Assembly (NCBI GenBank): GCA_021799595.1
Contig: JAJZAF010000009.1
Span: 1 to 38,854, forward strand
DNA: 38,854 nucleotides
Direction: 5' to 3'
Origin: a bacterium
GTDB taxonomy: Bacteria > Patescibacteriota > Saccharimonadia > Saccharimonadales > UBA4665
Shown: piece after piece, positions 7,031 to 15,279 of the stretch
Numbering within the stretch: position 1 is the first letter of the stretch
Layout of the letters: every line of letters starts with the position of its first letter
Notes under the pieces: generated by a model
What the model was told of the DNA's origin: nothing
Databases searched by the model: none
The model's input: the letters and a program-made list of their open reading frames with translations, nothing else
Made by a program: the position numbers and the translations under genes

Positions 7031-7641
7031 AGGTTAACCTCTTGAAGCATACGCACCGCATGATCAGTTATGGGTTGTGTTTTTGCTTGTCTAGGGTTAT
7101 ACAGGCCATAAAAGAAGTCAAGCAGCTCTAGACTTGACAGTCTTTGGGACTTCATGCCAAGTCGAGCAAGACCTTTGCTAATAATATCAACGTTTAGAAG
7201 CAGTTGCTCTCGGGCGAGACTGAAGTCTTCGTCGTCTTTCGCTTTATACGGTACAACAATGTAAAAGTGCCGAGAGAGAATTTTATTCTTCTTCACTAGC
7301 TTGGTTACAAATTCTATGTAGGCTGTAATTTGTTTGCGGTAGATAGATAGTTTCTCTTTGCGCCTTGCTGCTTCGAATTTTTCTAGATACTTATCTAGGT
7401 CCATTTCTCGAATGCAGACCATGATCTGGATAGGACACGTTAGGCTATTGAGTACACTTTGATACGTCTCTGTAACTGCATCTTGCTCCATCTCGCTTTT
7501 CAACTCAAAATTGATTGAAGAGCTTTTTAAAATTGCCCGGTATTGTTTGTCTTTGAGCTCCATTATGCCGTCTTCAACAGCTTCTATGTTGATTTGTAGG
7601 CGACTAGAAACAGAGTTATTCGACTTCCGTAATAGTGACAT
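7027..7641 (-). CDS. TraC-like T4SS component of operon A
   Basis: This 204-residue soluble protein is homologous by eye to residues about 115-348 of the protein at 21962-23008. Both share an opening beta segment (VEDGIMELKDKQYRAILKSS / VRDGIVIMNDGSYRSVVMMK), then SINFEL / SINFDL, SYQGFLNSL-type and CPIQIMVCIREMDLDKYLE / FPIQIFIRSRKVDLRPYLE segments, and a C-terminal ELLDFFYGLYNPRQA / ELIELYYDSYNPDTA. In CPR genomes this family always accompanies VirB4 and resembles a detached VirB4 or TraC N-terminal domain. The start is supported by AAGGAGA just before the ATG. It overlaps PrgI by 26 bp and VirB4 by 4 bp. Confidence 0.65.
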   Translation of the reverse strand: MSLLRKSNNSVSSRLQINIEAVEDGIMELKDKQYRAILKSSSINFELKSEMEQDAVTETYQSVLNSLTCPIQIMVCIREMDLDKYLEKFEAARRKEKLSIYRKQITAYIEFVTKLVKKNKILSRHFYIVVPYKAKDDEDFSLAREQLLLNVDIISKGLARLGMKSQRLSSLELLDFFYGLYNPRQAKTQPITDHAVRMLQEVNL

Positions 7642-8113
7642 AGAGTTCTCCTTTTCTGCCTATACGAAACCGTGTGCGTATTTGGCGATTTTTCAAAATT
7701 GTTTCTGCTCTAAAAATCTCTTCAAGCAAAATTGGGGGTCTTAGCTCTTTTTCTTTACATAGGCCGGGTTTTGGTTTTAATTCTTTTTCTTCCGGCTGAG
7801 CCTTGATTCTGCTTGGCTCATTTTTGTTATAGACGTAGAAACGCGGACGATTACTAAATCTGCTGACTGTGATAAGCCATTCAAGGATGATCTTGCCACG
7901 AACTCGAACAGCTAACCCACACATTACTATCGCAGTAATACTCATAAGGACTAGCTTGTAGGTGTCCAGCTTCAGTGGCCAGGGCAGGAGAGCATAGACA
8001 AGGAAGTTAAAGAAGACAGGGCTGGCAAGAAGCATGATCTGGCTTAAGGTCAGATTGCCTGTGATTTTATCCTCTACGGTCATTATTTGAGCCGGCACTG
8101 TTGTTGATTTCAT
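7616..8113 (-). CDS. PrgI-family membrane protein of T4SS operon A
   Basis: This 165-residue protein matches the PrgI family found in T4SS of Gram-positive and CPR bacteria. It has a short N-terminal segment (VPAQIMTVEDKITGNLTLSQIM, about 6-27) and then two membrane helices (about 30-47 and 54-70). The cytoplasmic tail follows KIILEWLITVSRFSNRPRFYVY and is Lys/Glu-rich. The paralogue at 23037-24044 has the same N-terminal pattern (EDKILGPLTFRQF). PrgI is thought to work with VirB4 at the inner membrane, taking the place of VirB3. Its ATG overlaps the VirB6-like stop (ATGA). Confidence 0.75.
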   Translation of the reverse strand: MKSTTVPAQIMTVEDKITGNLTLSQIMLLASPVFFNFLVYALLPWPLKLDTYKLVLMSITAIVMCGLAVRVRGKIILEWLITVSRFSNRPRFYVYNKNEPSRIKAQPEEKELKPKPGLCKEKELRPPILLEEIFRAETILKNRQIRTRFRIGRKGELYVTITEVE

Positions 8114-9348
8114 CCGATTTCTGCCGCCGCCGCTGTCGCCGCACTCGTTAATTGACTAATACCATTTACAAAGTGACCGCTGAGTCTGCGCAGCGCTTTT
8201 GGTCCAATGCTGGCATAGGTTAATTGCACCATGACTCCTTGGGTTTTGAGAAGAGCTATGATTGTGGCAAGACCTACTATCATGCCCATAACGGGATCAG
8301 CTGTTTTTGAAGAATTGCTACTAAGCACCGTTGAAAATAGTGAGGCTGCGAGCTCCAGGATAATTACGTGAACAAACAAAACAAATATAGTGGTTAGATA
8401 TGTTCTGGTTGCCCCGGCAGCAAAATCTTTAAAGCTCGGCAGCAACCATAGCATGGCTACTAATGGCGCCAGTGCTGCTCCAAGGTACAGCGTTACCAAT
8501 CGGCCGACGTAGTAAACAAGTAATATGACGGATAGGATTACAAAAACGATCATTATAAGTAAGGCCGCAATGCCGAGGCTGGCTGATTGTTTCGTAATGG
8601 CGCTTAGACTTTGCCAGATAGTTAGATCGCCGAAGCCAGCGTGGATAGCAGCAATCATGCCGTTACTAATACTAATAACGGTGTCGATCAAAAAGATGGA
8701 GCTATTCATGATCAAAAAGGCCAGCCCGAGCTGCGGCAAGAGGTGTTTAAATTCCAATTCACTGAAGCCGAGGCTGGCAGTGCTCATGAGATGGAAACCA
8801 AGAGATGCAACAACAACTACGAACAGGGTGTCGGCAATTGCAAGCACCGCCAGCCACAAGTTAAAGACACTCGGGTTTGCCGCCATTAAAGGGGTTGCCG
8901 AGGTGAAAAATTGCAGCGCGTTCAAGAAAGGCTCTGCAATCGATCCAATAATATTCTGCAGCACACCTGTAATGGCTTTAATAACCACGTCGACAAGGCT
9001 AGTAGAAGTACTTGCTGGATTAATCGACTGAAGTGAAGGAACAGAAGGTGCAGTCGCCTGAACAGACGAATTGTAGGCGTTTGTAAGCAAAGCCGTAATA
9101 GACGCCGCAGCAAGTACTACCACAAGTCCTATAAGGGCATTGCGTATGATTCTTTTGGCATTTGCTAGTTTGTCCGGCCGACCACTACTCGTCATATACT
9201 GCATGCCACCAATTACGAGGAATAGGGTTGCAACTAAACTAGCCAATGCACTCAAAGTTAGCACTAGCGGTGCAACAACTGAGTGCATAACGGCAACTGC
9301 TGCCGAAGTGTTAGCTATTAATCTGGTCTCGAGAAAAACTGTATACAT
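8110..9348 (-). CDS. Pilin-like domain fused to a VirB6/TrbL-like channel protein
   Basis: This 412-residue protein has about seven or eight membrane helices. Residues about 20-95 form a two-helix pilin-like unit (LVATLFLVIGGMQYMTSSG, then a Lys/Arg-rich turn, then LIGLVVVLAAASITALL). It closely resembles the small protein encoded just upstream. Residues about 115-400 form a polytopic domain of the VirB6/TrbL kind, which builds the inner-membrane channel of T4SS. A short Ala-rich tail ends the protein. The start follows the pilin stop by 2 nt with GGGAG upstream. The fusion of the two modules is directly visible; the channel role is inferred from position and topology. Confidence 0.72.
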   Translation of the reverse strand: MYTVFLETRLIANTSAAVAVMHSVVAPLVLTLSALASLVATLFLVIGGMQYMTSSGRPDKLANAKRIIRNALIGLVVVLAAASITALLTNAYNSSVQATAPSVPSLQSINPASTSTSLVDVVIKAITGVLQNIIGSIAEPFLNALQFFTSATPLMAANPSVFNLWLAVLAIADTLFVVVVASLGFHLMSTASLGFSELEFKHLLPQLGLAFLIMNSSIFLIDTVISISNGMIAAIHAGFGDLTIWQSLSAITKQSASLGIAALLIMIVFVILSVILLVYYVGRLVTLYLGAALAPLVAMLWLLPSFKDFAAGATRTYLTTIFVLFVHVIILELAASLFSTVLSSNSSKTADPVMGMIVGLATIIALLKTQGVMVQLTYASIGPKALRRLSGHFVNGISQLTSAATAAAAEIG

Positions 9349-9350
9349 GC

Positions 9351-9692
9351 TTAGCTCCCAAATGCACTATTGGCTAGGCCCGCCACAATATTACTAAGCA
9401 CAAAGGCCGCTATAGTTATAGCTAAACCAGTTGCTGAAAACATGATCGTTCTTTTTGCTTGCTCCAGGCGATGTGGGTTACCTGAACTAGTTATATAATG
9501 AAAGCCACCGACCACAAAGAAGCCCGTTGCTACCAATCCTGCCAGACCGGCAACGGCCTGAATAACACTCTGGAGAAAGCTTTCAATTGGTCCGATGCTT
9601 CCGCTTGCAGCCAGTGCAGGCCTGCTTAAAATAAACGGCAGCCCTATGGTAATAAATATGGCACCAATTGATCGTTTGGACATTCTCTTCAT
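9351..9692 (-). CDS. VirB2-like pilin of T4SS operon A
   Basis: This 113-residue protein has a signal peptide (residues 1-28, SRPALA before the likely cleavage site), a short linker and two hydrophobic helices (about 36-60 and 82-108). The helices are joined by GGFHYITSSGNPHRLEQAKRT. The size and layout fit VirB2/TrbC-type pilins, and the turn is nearly identical to that in the next gene. It is the first gene of operon A and has a strong Shine-Dalgarno (AAGGAGG, 9703-9709), 11 nt from the ATG. This suggests high expression, as expected for a pilin subunit. The second ATG three codons in is less well placed. Confidence 0.72.
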   Translation of the reverse strand: MKRMSKRSIGAIFITIGLPFILSRPALAASGSIGPIESFLQSVIQAVAGLAGLVATGFFVVGGFHYITSSGNPHRLEQAKRTIMFSATGLAITIAAFVLSNIVAGLANSAFGS

Positions 9693-9968
9693 GGCTATCT
9701 TCGCCTCCTTTCTTCTCGTGTACCTGGTTTACCATGTGGTTTTCATGTGCTGCAAAGTTTTTTGGCTTGTTTTAACTAATTTTTAATAACTGCCAGAGAC
9801 ATAGTTAGTGCGTAGTTTTCACAATATTTTTCCGCCTTTCTGTGGCTACTTTTCCACCAATGTGTCTCTTCTTTCCACATAGTTTATAGAGGTGGTTTTT
9901 GTCTGTGTATAAACCTACCCCAGTTTCTTTGTTTTGCTTCGTTTTTTATAACAAACACATAATATATG
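9693..9968. other. Divergent intergenic region between T4SS operon A and dnaA
   Basis: This AT-rich stretch carries the leader of the minus-strand operon A and the upstream part of the dnaA control region. I see no gene. DnaA-box-like nonamers are TGTGTATAA (9904-9912, the complement of TTATACACA), CTTTCCACA (9871-9879, two mismatches) and TTTTCCACC (9850-9858). A convincing -35/-10 pair for operon A is not evident. The region may belong to a bipartite origin together with 11386-11659. Confidence 0.5.
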
Positions 9969-9997
9969 TGGAAAACTGTGCAGGAGTTCGTTATAGT
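9967..9997 (+). promoter_or_regulatory. dnaA promoter overlapping a DnaA box
   Basis: TATAGT (9992-9997) is a good -10, and TGGAAA (9969-9974) lies 17 bp upstream as a weak -35. The -35 falls inside the DnaA box TGTGGAAAA (9967-9975), so DnaA binding would block it, a classic autorepression layout. The ATG of dnaA follows the -10 by 11 nt with no Shine-Dalgarno, so the mRNA is probably leaderless. Confidence 0.5.
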
Positions 9998-10008
9998 AGT
10001 TATCGACT

Positions 10009-11385
10009 ATGGAAGGGCGAAGTGTACAGCTGGATGACGTCTGGCAAGCTGTTTTGGGCGAAATTGAGGTGTCACTTTCGAGAGGAAGTTTCATAACTTG
10101 GTTTAAAAACACTTGTCTATTAAAACAAAGTGAGGAGACAACTGTCGTGGGGGTGCCAAATGTATTTATTAAGCACCAGCTGGAGACAAAATTTGGCGAT
10201 CTTATTATTGATACTTTGCGGAAACAAGGCGCCTCTGTGAACCAAATTGAGTATAAAACCACTCCTCTCGCCAGCCGCTCCCGGGTTCTTGGTGAAGAGA
10301 ACGAAGGCGAACAGCCACAACTAACAACAAACGTCATTCATCAATCAGAGGCTAGCCTAAGACAATCTAGCAATGGTTTAAATGAACGCTATACAATGGA
10401 CAACTTTGTAGTCGGTGATGGTAATGAGCTAGCCTTTGCTGCCTGTCAGGCGGTATTGCAGCAACCAGGCATAAAATATAATCCGTTGTATCTTTATGGT
10501 GGCGTTGGTATTGGTAAAACCCATTTAATTCAGGCTGTGGGTAATGCTCTACAGGTTCGTAACCCAGACGCCAAAATCCTCTATATTGCAACCGAGCAGT
10601 TTGTCAGAGAGTTTGTAATGGCCTTGAAAAAGCGTTCTATGGCGGCTTTCGTCAACTATTACCGTTCAGCTGATGCCTTGATTGTTGATGATGTACAGTT
10701 CCTGGCAGATAAAGATAAAATTCAGGAGGAATTCTTTCATACGTTTAATACCCTGCACCAGGCAGATAAACAAATTATTATGAGCTCAGATAAGCCCCCA
10801 GGGGATATCGCTAAATTAGAGGACAGACTAAAATCTCGCTTTGCTGGCGGCATGAGTATCGATATGCATGCGCCAGACTTCGAGACACGGTGTGCTATTA
10901 TTCATACCAAAGCAGAGAGTCACCAGGCCGAACTTGAACCCGAGGTAGTTGAGTACCTTGCAACTACTATTCAATCAAACATTAGGGAGCTTGAGGGAGC
11001 ACTTAACCAGTTACTTGCTTGGTGTGAGGTTCGTTCGTTAAAACCTAGTGTCGCGATTGCTTCAAGTCTCCTGCAGGTTCACAAAGCTCGGCCAAAGCAT
11101 ATCAGCGCTAAACAAATTATCGAGCGCACCGCTCGCCATTTTCAGATACCTCTTGAGGACATGCTTGGACCAAAGCGGGATAAAGACATTGTGGTTCCCA
11201 GACAGGTAGCAATGTACATTTTGCATGAGGAATTACACTTGAGTTATCCCAAGATAGCTCATGAGCTGGGACGAAAGGATCATACCACGGCTATACACTC
11301 TGTAAGAAAAATTGCACAGTTGTCCCAGATTGATGTGTCACTAAAAAATACCATGGACAACATTAAGGAGCAGCTCTATGCCTAG
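10009..11385 (+). CDS. dnaA: Chromosomal replication initiator protein DnaA
   Basis: This 458-residue protein has the four-domain DnaA plan. Domain I (about 9-75, VWQAVLGEIEVSLSRGSFITW) is followed by a variable linker (about 85-125) and the AAA+ domain (about 126-340). Walker A is GGVGIGKTH (164-172), Walker B is ALIVDDVQFL (223-232) and LKSRFAGGM is the arginine-finger region. The C-terminal DNA-binding domain carries the signature GRKDHTTAIHSV (about 421-432). It starts replication by binding DnaA boxes, which are clustered both before and after the gene. It is transcribed toward dnaN and recF, away from T4SS operon A. Confidence 0.98.
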   Translation: MEGRSVQLDDVWQAVLGEIEVSLSRGSFITWFKNTCLLKQSEETTVVGVPNVFIKHQLETKFGDLIIDTLRKQGASVNQIEYKTTPLASRSRVLGEENEGEQPQLTTNVIHQSEASLRQSSNGLNERYTMDNFVVGDGNELAFAACQAVLQQPGIKYNPLYLYGGVGIGKTHLIQAVGNALQVRNPDAKILYIATEQFVREFVMALKKRSMAAFVNYYRSADALIVDDVQFLADKDKIQEEFFHTFNTLHQADKQIIMSSDKPPGDIAKLEDRLKSRFAGGMSIDMHAPDFETRCAIIHTKAESHQAELEPEVVEYLATTIQSNIRELEGALNQLLAWCEVRSLKPSVAIASSLLQVHKARPKHISAKQIIERTARHFQIPLEDMLGPKRDKDIVVPRQVAMYILHEELHLSYPKIAHELGRKDHTTAIHSVRKIAQLSQIDVSLKNTMDNIKEQLYA

Positions 11386-11659
11386 GTTGTGGATGGGGTG
11401 TGTGAAGATTGTGGCTTTGTTGTGTGGAAAAGCTTTTCTTTTCAGCGTATTATCCACAAGGTGTGTCGGGCTTTTTACTGTGTTGTCTATAAATAAGCCC
11501 TTTTTACGTTCTTTTTCCAACTTGTTTTCCCAAACAGTATCCACAACAAAAAACTTGTTTTTCTATCTGTCTTATAAAAAATTATACACATTTTCCACTC
11601 CACCAATAACAACTACTACTTGTATATAAATTAATTGTGGTGGGAAAAAGGAAAGCAAT
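11386..11659. other. oriC: Probable replication origin (oriC) between dnaA and dnaN
   Basis: This 274-bp AT-rich gap holds a DnaA-box cluster: a perfect TTATCCACA (11450-11458), TTATACACA (11582-11590), GTATCCACA (11537-11545), TGTGGAAAA (11423-11431), and weaker TGTGGATGG (11388-11396) and TTTTCCACT (11591-11599). The adjacent pair at 11582-11599 is followed by a short C-rich spacer (CCACC) and CTACTACTT (11613-11621). Read 3'-5' on the other strand this is GAT-GAT-GAA, the DnaA-trio pattern of bacterial unwinding elements, and an AT-rich run follows. dnaN has a Shine-Dalgarno (AAAAGGAAAG) at the end of the gap. Origin function is inferred from box density and location. Confidence 0.75.
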
Positions 11660-12754
11660 ATGAAACTACAAGTCACACAGGAAAATCTAAATAGAGCTCT
11701 CAGCTCCGTAGCTCGAATTGCAAGCAGTCGGGGTACACTACCAATACTCGCCAATGTCCTTATAAAGACCTCAAAGAATCGTTTAAGTTTGTCAGCAACA
11801 AACCTTGAAGTAGCTATCACTCATTTTATTGGAGCTAAGGTTGGTGACGGTGGAGCCATAACAGTGCCTGCTCGATTAATGCAGGATTTTATTGGTAGCT
11901 TACCAGAAGGAGTGATTAACCTGGAACTAGAAGGAACAAAATTACACATAACAACCGATCAGTATCAATCTGTAGTGAATGGTATTATTGCCGATGACTT
12001 CCCTGTCATGCCCACCATGAATAATGGATCATCATGGAAAATGTCTAGTGGCGTGTTAAAAAAGGCGCTCCAACAAGTGGTATTCACTGCCTCTTCTGAC
12101 GAAACCAGACCAGCACTCACTGGTGTTCTTATTAGAACCAGTGAAGGTGAGCTAGTCATGGCTGCTACAGACAGCTATAGGCTTGCAGAAAAAAGGCTTG
12201 GCAAAGAGAACCAAAATATCGAGCTTCTTATTCCAGCCACATCACTTAATGATCTACTAAGAATAATTGGTGACAGCGACGAAGAAGTTAAAGTTACACA
12301 TAATGAGCAACAGGTGCTTTTTCAAGTGGGTGACATTGAGCTGGTCACCAGGCTTTTAGAAGGTTCATACCCAGACTACCAAAAATTAATACCAAAAGAC
12401 TTTACAACTACAGTAAGGCTAAAACGGGCCGACCTGATAAGTATTACAAAAATATCCGGTCTGTTTGCTCGTGAAAGCGCTGGCAGCATTACAATCGATG
12501 TGGATACTGAGAAAAAGAAATTGAGTATTCGTTCAGTGGCCTCGCAACTTGGAGAAAACACGGCAACCGCACAAGCAAGCAAAGTAACGGGTGGTGGCTC
12601 CATTACCTTAAACTCCCGCTTTCTGCTTGACGCTCTCAGTGCCATGACTGGTGACGAGATTGTTTTTGGCTTTAACGGCAAGCTTGAGCCAACTCTGTTA
12701 CAAGACCCAAACGACTTAGACTATAGGCATGTTGTTATGCCCCTGAAAAGTTAA
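11660..12754 (+). CDS. dnaN: DNA polymerase III beta subunit (sliding clamp)
   Basis: This 364-residue protein has the normal clamp length and three repeated clamp domains (about 1-120, 125-240, 245-364). Typical segments are MKLQVTQENLNRALSSVARI at the start, LPILANVLIKT, SSDETRPALTGVLI in domain 2 and a C-terminal YRHVVMPLKS that corresponds to the usual VMPM(R/K). The clamp holds DNA polymerase on the template. It follows the origin region and is followed closely by recF. The start has a good Shine-Dalgarno. Confidence 0.98.
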   Translation: MKLQVTQENLNRALSSVARIASSRGTLPILANVLIKTSKNRLSLSATNLEVAITHFIGAKVGDGGAITVPARLMQDFIGSLPEGVINLELEGTKLHITTDQYQSVVNGIIADDFPVMPTMNNGSSWKMSSGVLKKALQQVVFTASSDETRPALTGVLIRTSEGELVMAATDSYRLAEKRLGKENQNIELLIPATSLNDLLRIIGDSDEEVKVTHNEQQVLFQVGDIELVTRLLEGSYPDYQKLIPKDFTTTVRLKRADLISITKISGLFARESAGSITIDVDTEKKKLSIRSVASQLGENTATAQASKVTGGGSITLNSRFLLDALSAMTGDEIVFGFNGKLEPTLLQDPNDLDYRHVVMPLKS

Positions 12755-12786
12755 ATCAGGATTAATTGTGGCTATACAATAAGAAA

Positions 12787-13872
12787 ATGATAAAGAGTTT
12801 GCGACTGCAACAATTTCGTTCATACAAAGATGCATCATTTGAGTTCAGTTCAAGAGTTAACATAATTGTTGGGCCGAACGCCAGCGGCAAGACAAGTCTT
12901 TTAGAAGCAATGCTTGTGTTATGTAGGGGTAGCTCATATAGGGCAAAAGACAGTGAACTTGTACAGCTCAACAAGACCTGGAGTCGGCTGGAGGCTGAGC
13001 TAATAGACGGAAAGAAACGAGTAATTAAAATAAAGACAAACCCAACACCCGAAAAAACCTTTGAAGTAGACGAAAGACCACAAAAAAATTTGTCCGAGAC
13101 CAATAAAATACCGTCCGTATTATTTGAGCCAGACCATTTGCAATTGCTCTATGGAAACCCCGAAAGGCGAAGAGATTATTTAGACGATCTACTAGAACAG
13201 ACAGAGTTGGGGTATGAAACAATACGGAGAAAGTATAGACGAGCACTTATGCAACGAAATGCTCTACTGAAACAGATCAACCCACCCAACCAAGCCGAGC
13301 TCTTTCCCTGGAATGTACGCCTTTGTGAGTTAGGAGGGAAAATAATACGGGCACGGAGCAGGCTGGTAGAGCAAGCCAACAAGCAAGCAGAAGAGATATA
13401 TAAAAACTTGTCAGGAACGAAAACTCGCTTTGAACTTAAATATCAGACAACGCTGCAAGAAGGATACGAAAGTAATTTTCTAAGGGAACTAGAGGTGAAC
13501 ACAAAATCTGACCACAAAAAAGGGTTCACAACTACCGGTCCACACCGAGATGATCTAATTGTTTTATTTAGCGATCACCCAGTTCAGGAGATAGCCTCAC
13601 GAGGCGAGGTGCGTACTGGAGTGCTGACTCTTAAAATTAGTGAGCTACAACTTATAAGAGATGTAAAAAACCAGACCCCTCTCCTCTTACTTGACGATGT
13701 ATACAGCGAACTAGACGGCAAACACCGCCATAGTCTTACTGATTATATATGTAATAACTACCAAGTCTTTATTACTACTACCGATACAGATGATGCCCTA
13801 AGACATATTGGAAAAGGGCACAAAATAATACAAATTAAACCTGGGAAGAACGGAACTAGTCACTCTGAATGA
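12787..13872 (+). CDS. recF: DNA replication and repair protein RecF
   Basis: The ATG at 12787 gives the canonical start MIKSLRLQQFRSYKDASFEF (361 residues). The frame extends upstream to a TTG at 12766, but those residues are not RecF-like. Walker A is GPNASGKT (29-36), the ABC signature is SRGEVRTGVLTLK (usual SxGxxR) and Walker B is LLLLDDVYSELD, followed by the D-loop. RecF is an SMC-like ATPase that loads RecA at gaps in recombinational repair. A TACAAT hexamer lies 6 nt before the ATG. The last 17 bp overlap the end of the convergent beta-propeller gene, so no terminator separates the two. Confidence 0.95.
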   Translation: MIKSLRLQQFRSYKDASFEFSSRVNIIVGPNASGKTSLLEAMLVLCRGSSYRAKDSELVQLNKTWSRLEAELIDGKKRVIKIKTNPTPEKTFEVDERPQKNLSETNKIPSVLFEPDHLQLLYGNPERRRDYLDDLLEQTELGYETIRRKYRRALMQRNALLKQINPPNQAELFPWNVRLCELGGKIIRARSRLVEQANKQAEEIYKNLSGTKTRFELKYQTTLQEGYESNFLRELEVNTKSDHKKGFTTTGPHRDDLIVLFSDHPVQEIASRGEVRTGVLTLKISELQLIRDVKNQTPLLLLDDVYSELDGKHRHSLTDYICNNYQVFITTTDTDDALRHIGKGHKIIQIKPGKNGTSHSE

Positions 13873-15259
13873 CAGAAAACTTTAAATCACTGAGGTTGAA
13901 ACCATCACCTTGGAGCTCTTGTTGAGCGGCAGATAGCGCCGCACTGGCTGTCGATCCACCGGCAGCAACAACCTGGACAACAGGCTCCCCAGAAAAATTG
14001 ACTAGGCCAAGACTGTAACCTGCTCCGGGAGTAGATTGCGGTAGTATATCCTGAAGATTATAGATAATAGCAGGTATTTTTTGACCTTGAAGCCCGACGC
14101 GCCTTATTGCAAGCATTCCCTGTTCACCTGCTACCGAGCTGATCATATATATGTAAGACTTATCGGCACTTACATCTAATTCCTGAATCGTTTCTCCCAA
14201 AGGGGCGGTGGCAATTACATGTGCTTTCTGGTCTCGAACATTATATGACCAGAGCTGATCGTCGGTGCTATAGAACAACGTGTTATTGTTTAACCAAACA
14301 GGATTTGTGAAGTTGCTTTGTGGTATGGTGGCAACTTGTCGTAGCGAAGAGTTGAGCACCTCTCCTGCCGAAGAGCCGCTTATTACGATATATGTACCCC
14401 CAGGAGACCAAGAAGAGTAGGCGTTAACAAATGTCTGTAATTGTTGTTTAATCACAGTTGGTCCGACCATGGTGACTATGTTTGCCGTACTGTTATTGTA
14501 ACCGGAGTTTATAATAGACACTATATTTGTTCCGGCCACCAGAACAGTACCCGCTTGTCTGTCGCTGTAGATTTTTTTAAACGTTTTGCCGAAATTATTG
14601 CTGCTGTAAACAAAATGTCCTACGGCAACATAAATAGTATTATTTGGAGCAACTGCATATGCCAAAGAGCTCCTGCCTTGGTTGCTTTGTGGAAGACTTA
14701 GTTCATCAACTACACCATCTTTAATGGCGTAGAGGTTTTTAGACGAATCTTCTCCGACCCCAAAACTTGGACTGGCCCAGCTAACGGACTGAAAACTATA
14801 TGCTGAATCTATAGTGCTCTCCTGGTTTTGGCTATTTATTTCCGTAAGCCCAGACCCCCCGGGCACAACGTAAACCAGTCTCGAACTGTCTGCGGAGATA
14901 TCGGCTGCACCGCCAGAATAAGCTACTGGTTCGACGCCGCCAGTATTTATTACATTCATGTAGATATTAGTGACATGGTGAGCCTGTACAATTAAATGTT
15001 GTGATGTAGAGTTCGAACCAAGTGTGGTGGTTACAAGATAGCCACCCTTCTTTAGTCTGCCAAAAAAAGAACCATGTGCGTTTATTATGGATGAGCTATT
15101 CTGAATTGAGCCAAAAAGCGGCGTAATAGATATAGTGTTTAACTTGCTATTCGTGGTAATATCAAGTTTTCCGTACTCCAGGTATCCGTTTAGCCACGGT
15201 ATTAATATCGATAAAAAAAGAATGACAACAAATATTGTTAATAATTTTTTGCCAGTCAT
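13856..15259 (-). CDS. Membrane-anchored beta-propeller-like protein, last gene of T4SS operon B
   Basis: This 467-residue protein has an N-terminal membrane anchor (about 5-27). A PEGA-like beta domain follows (about 30-105, YGKLDITTNSKLNTISITP ... GGYLVTTTLG). Repeated strands of the WD40/TolB-like propeller kind fill about 110-410 (ADISADSSRLVYVVPGG, SLAYAVAPNNTIYVAVG, YSSWSPGGTYIVISG, PVWLNNNTLFYSTDDQLW, LDVSADKSYIYMISS). The tail is Ala/Ser/Gln-rich. No enzyme motif is visible. It probably binds proteins or glycans at the cell surface. It follows the transglycosylase/NlpC gene by 20 bp. The link to secretion rests on operon position only. Confidence 0.6.
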   Translation of the reverse strand: MTGKKLLTIFVVILFLSILIPWLNGYLEYGKLDITTNSKLNTISITPLFGSIQNSSSIINAHGSFFGRLKKGGYLVTTTLGSNSTSQHLIVQAHHVTNIYMNVINTGGVEPVAYSGGAADISADSSRLVYVVPGGSGLTEINSQNQESTIDSAYSFQSVSWASPSFGVGEDSSKNLYAIKDGVVDELSLPQSNQGRSSLAYAVAPNNTIYVAVGHFVYSSNNFGKTFKKIYSDRQAGTVLVAGTNIVSIINSGYNNSTANIVTMVGPTVIKQQLQTFVNAYSSWSPGGTYIVISGSSAGEVLNSSLRQVATIPQSNFTNPVWLNNNTLFYSTDDQLWSYNVRDQKAHVIATAPLGETIQELDVSADKSYIYMISSVAGEQGMLAIRRVGLQGQKIPAIIYNLQDILPQSTPGAGYSLGLVNFSGEPVVQVVAAGGSTASAALSAAQQELQGDGFNLSDLKFSVIQSD

Positions 15260-15279
15260 AACTACCTAGTCTCCATTTA

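Noticed and set aside
8525-9031. Open frame of 168 codons on the plus strand
   Set aside because: It lies antisense within the VirB6-like gene and its protein has no recognisable motif; it is a shadow of the membrane-protein codons.
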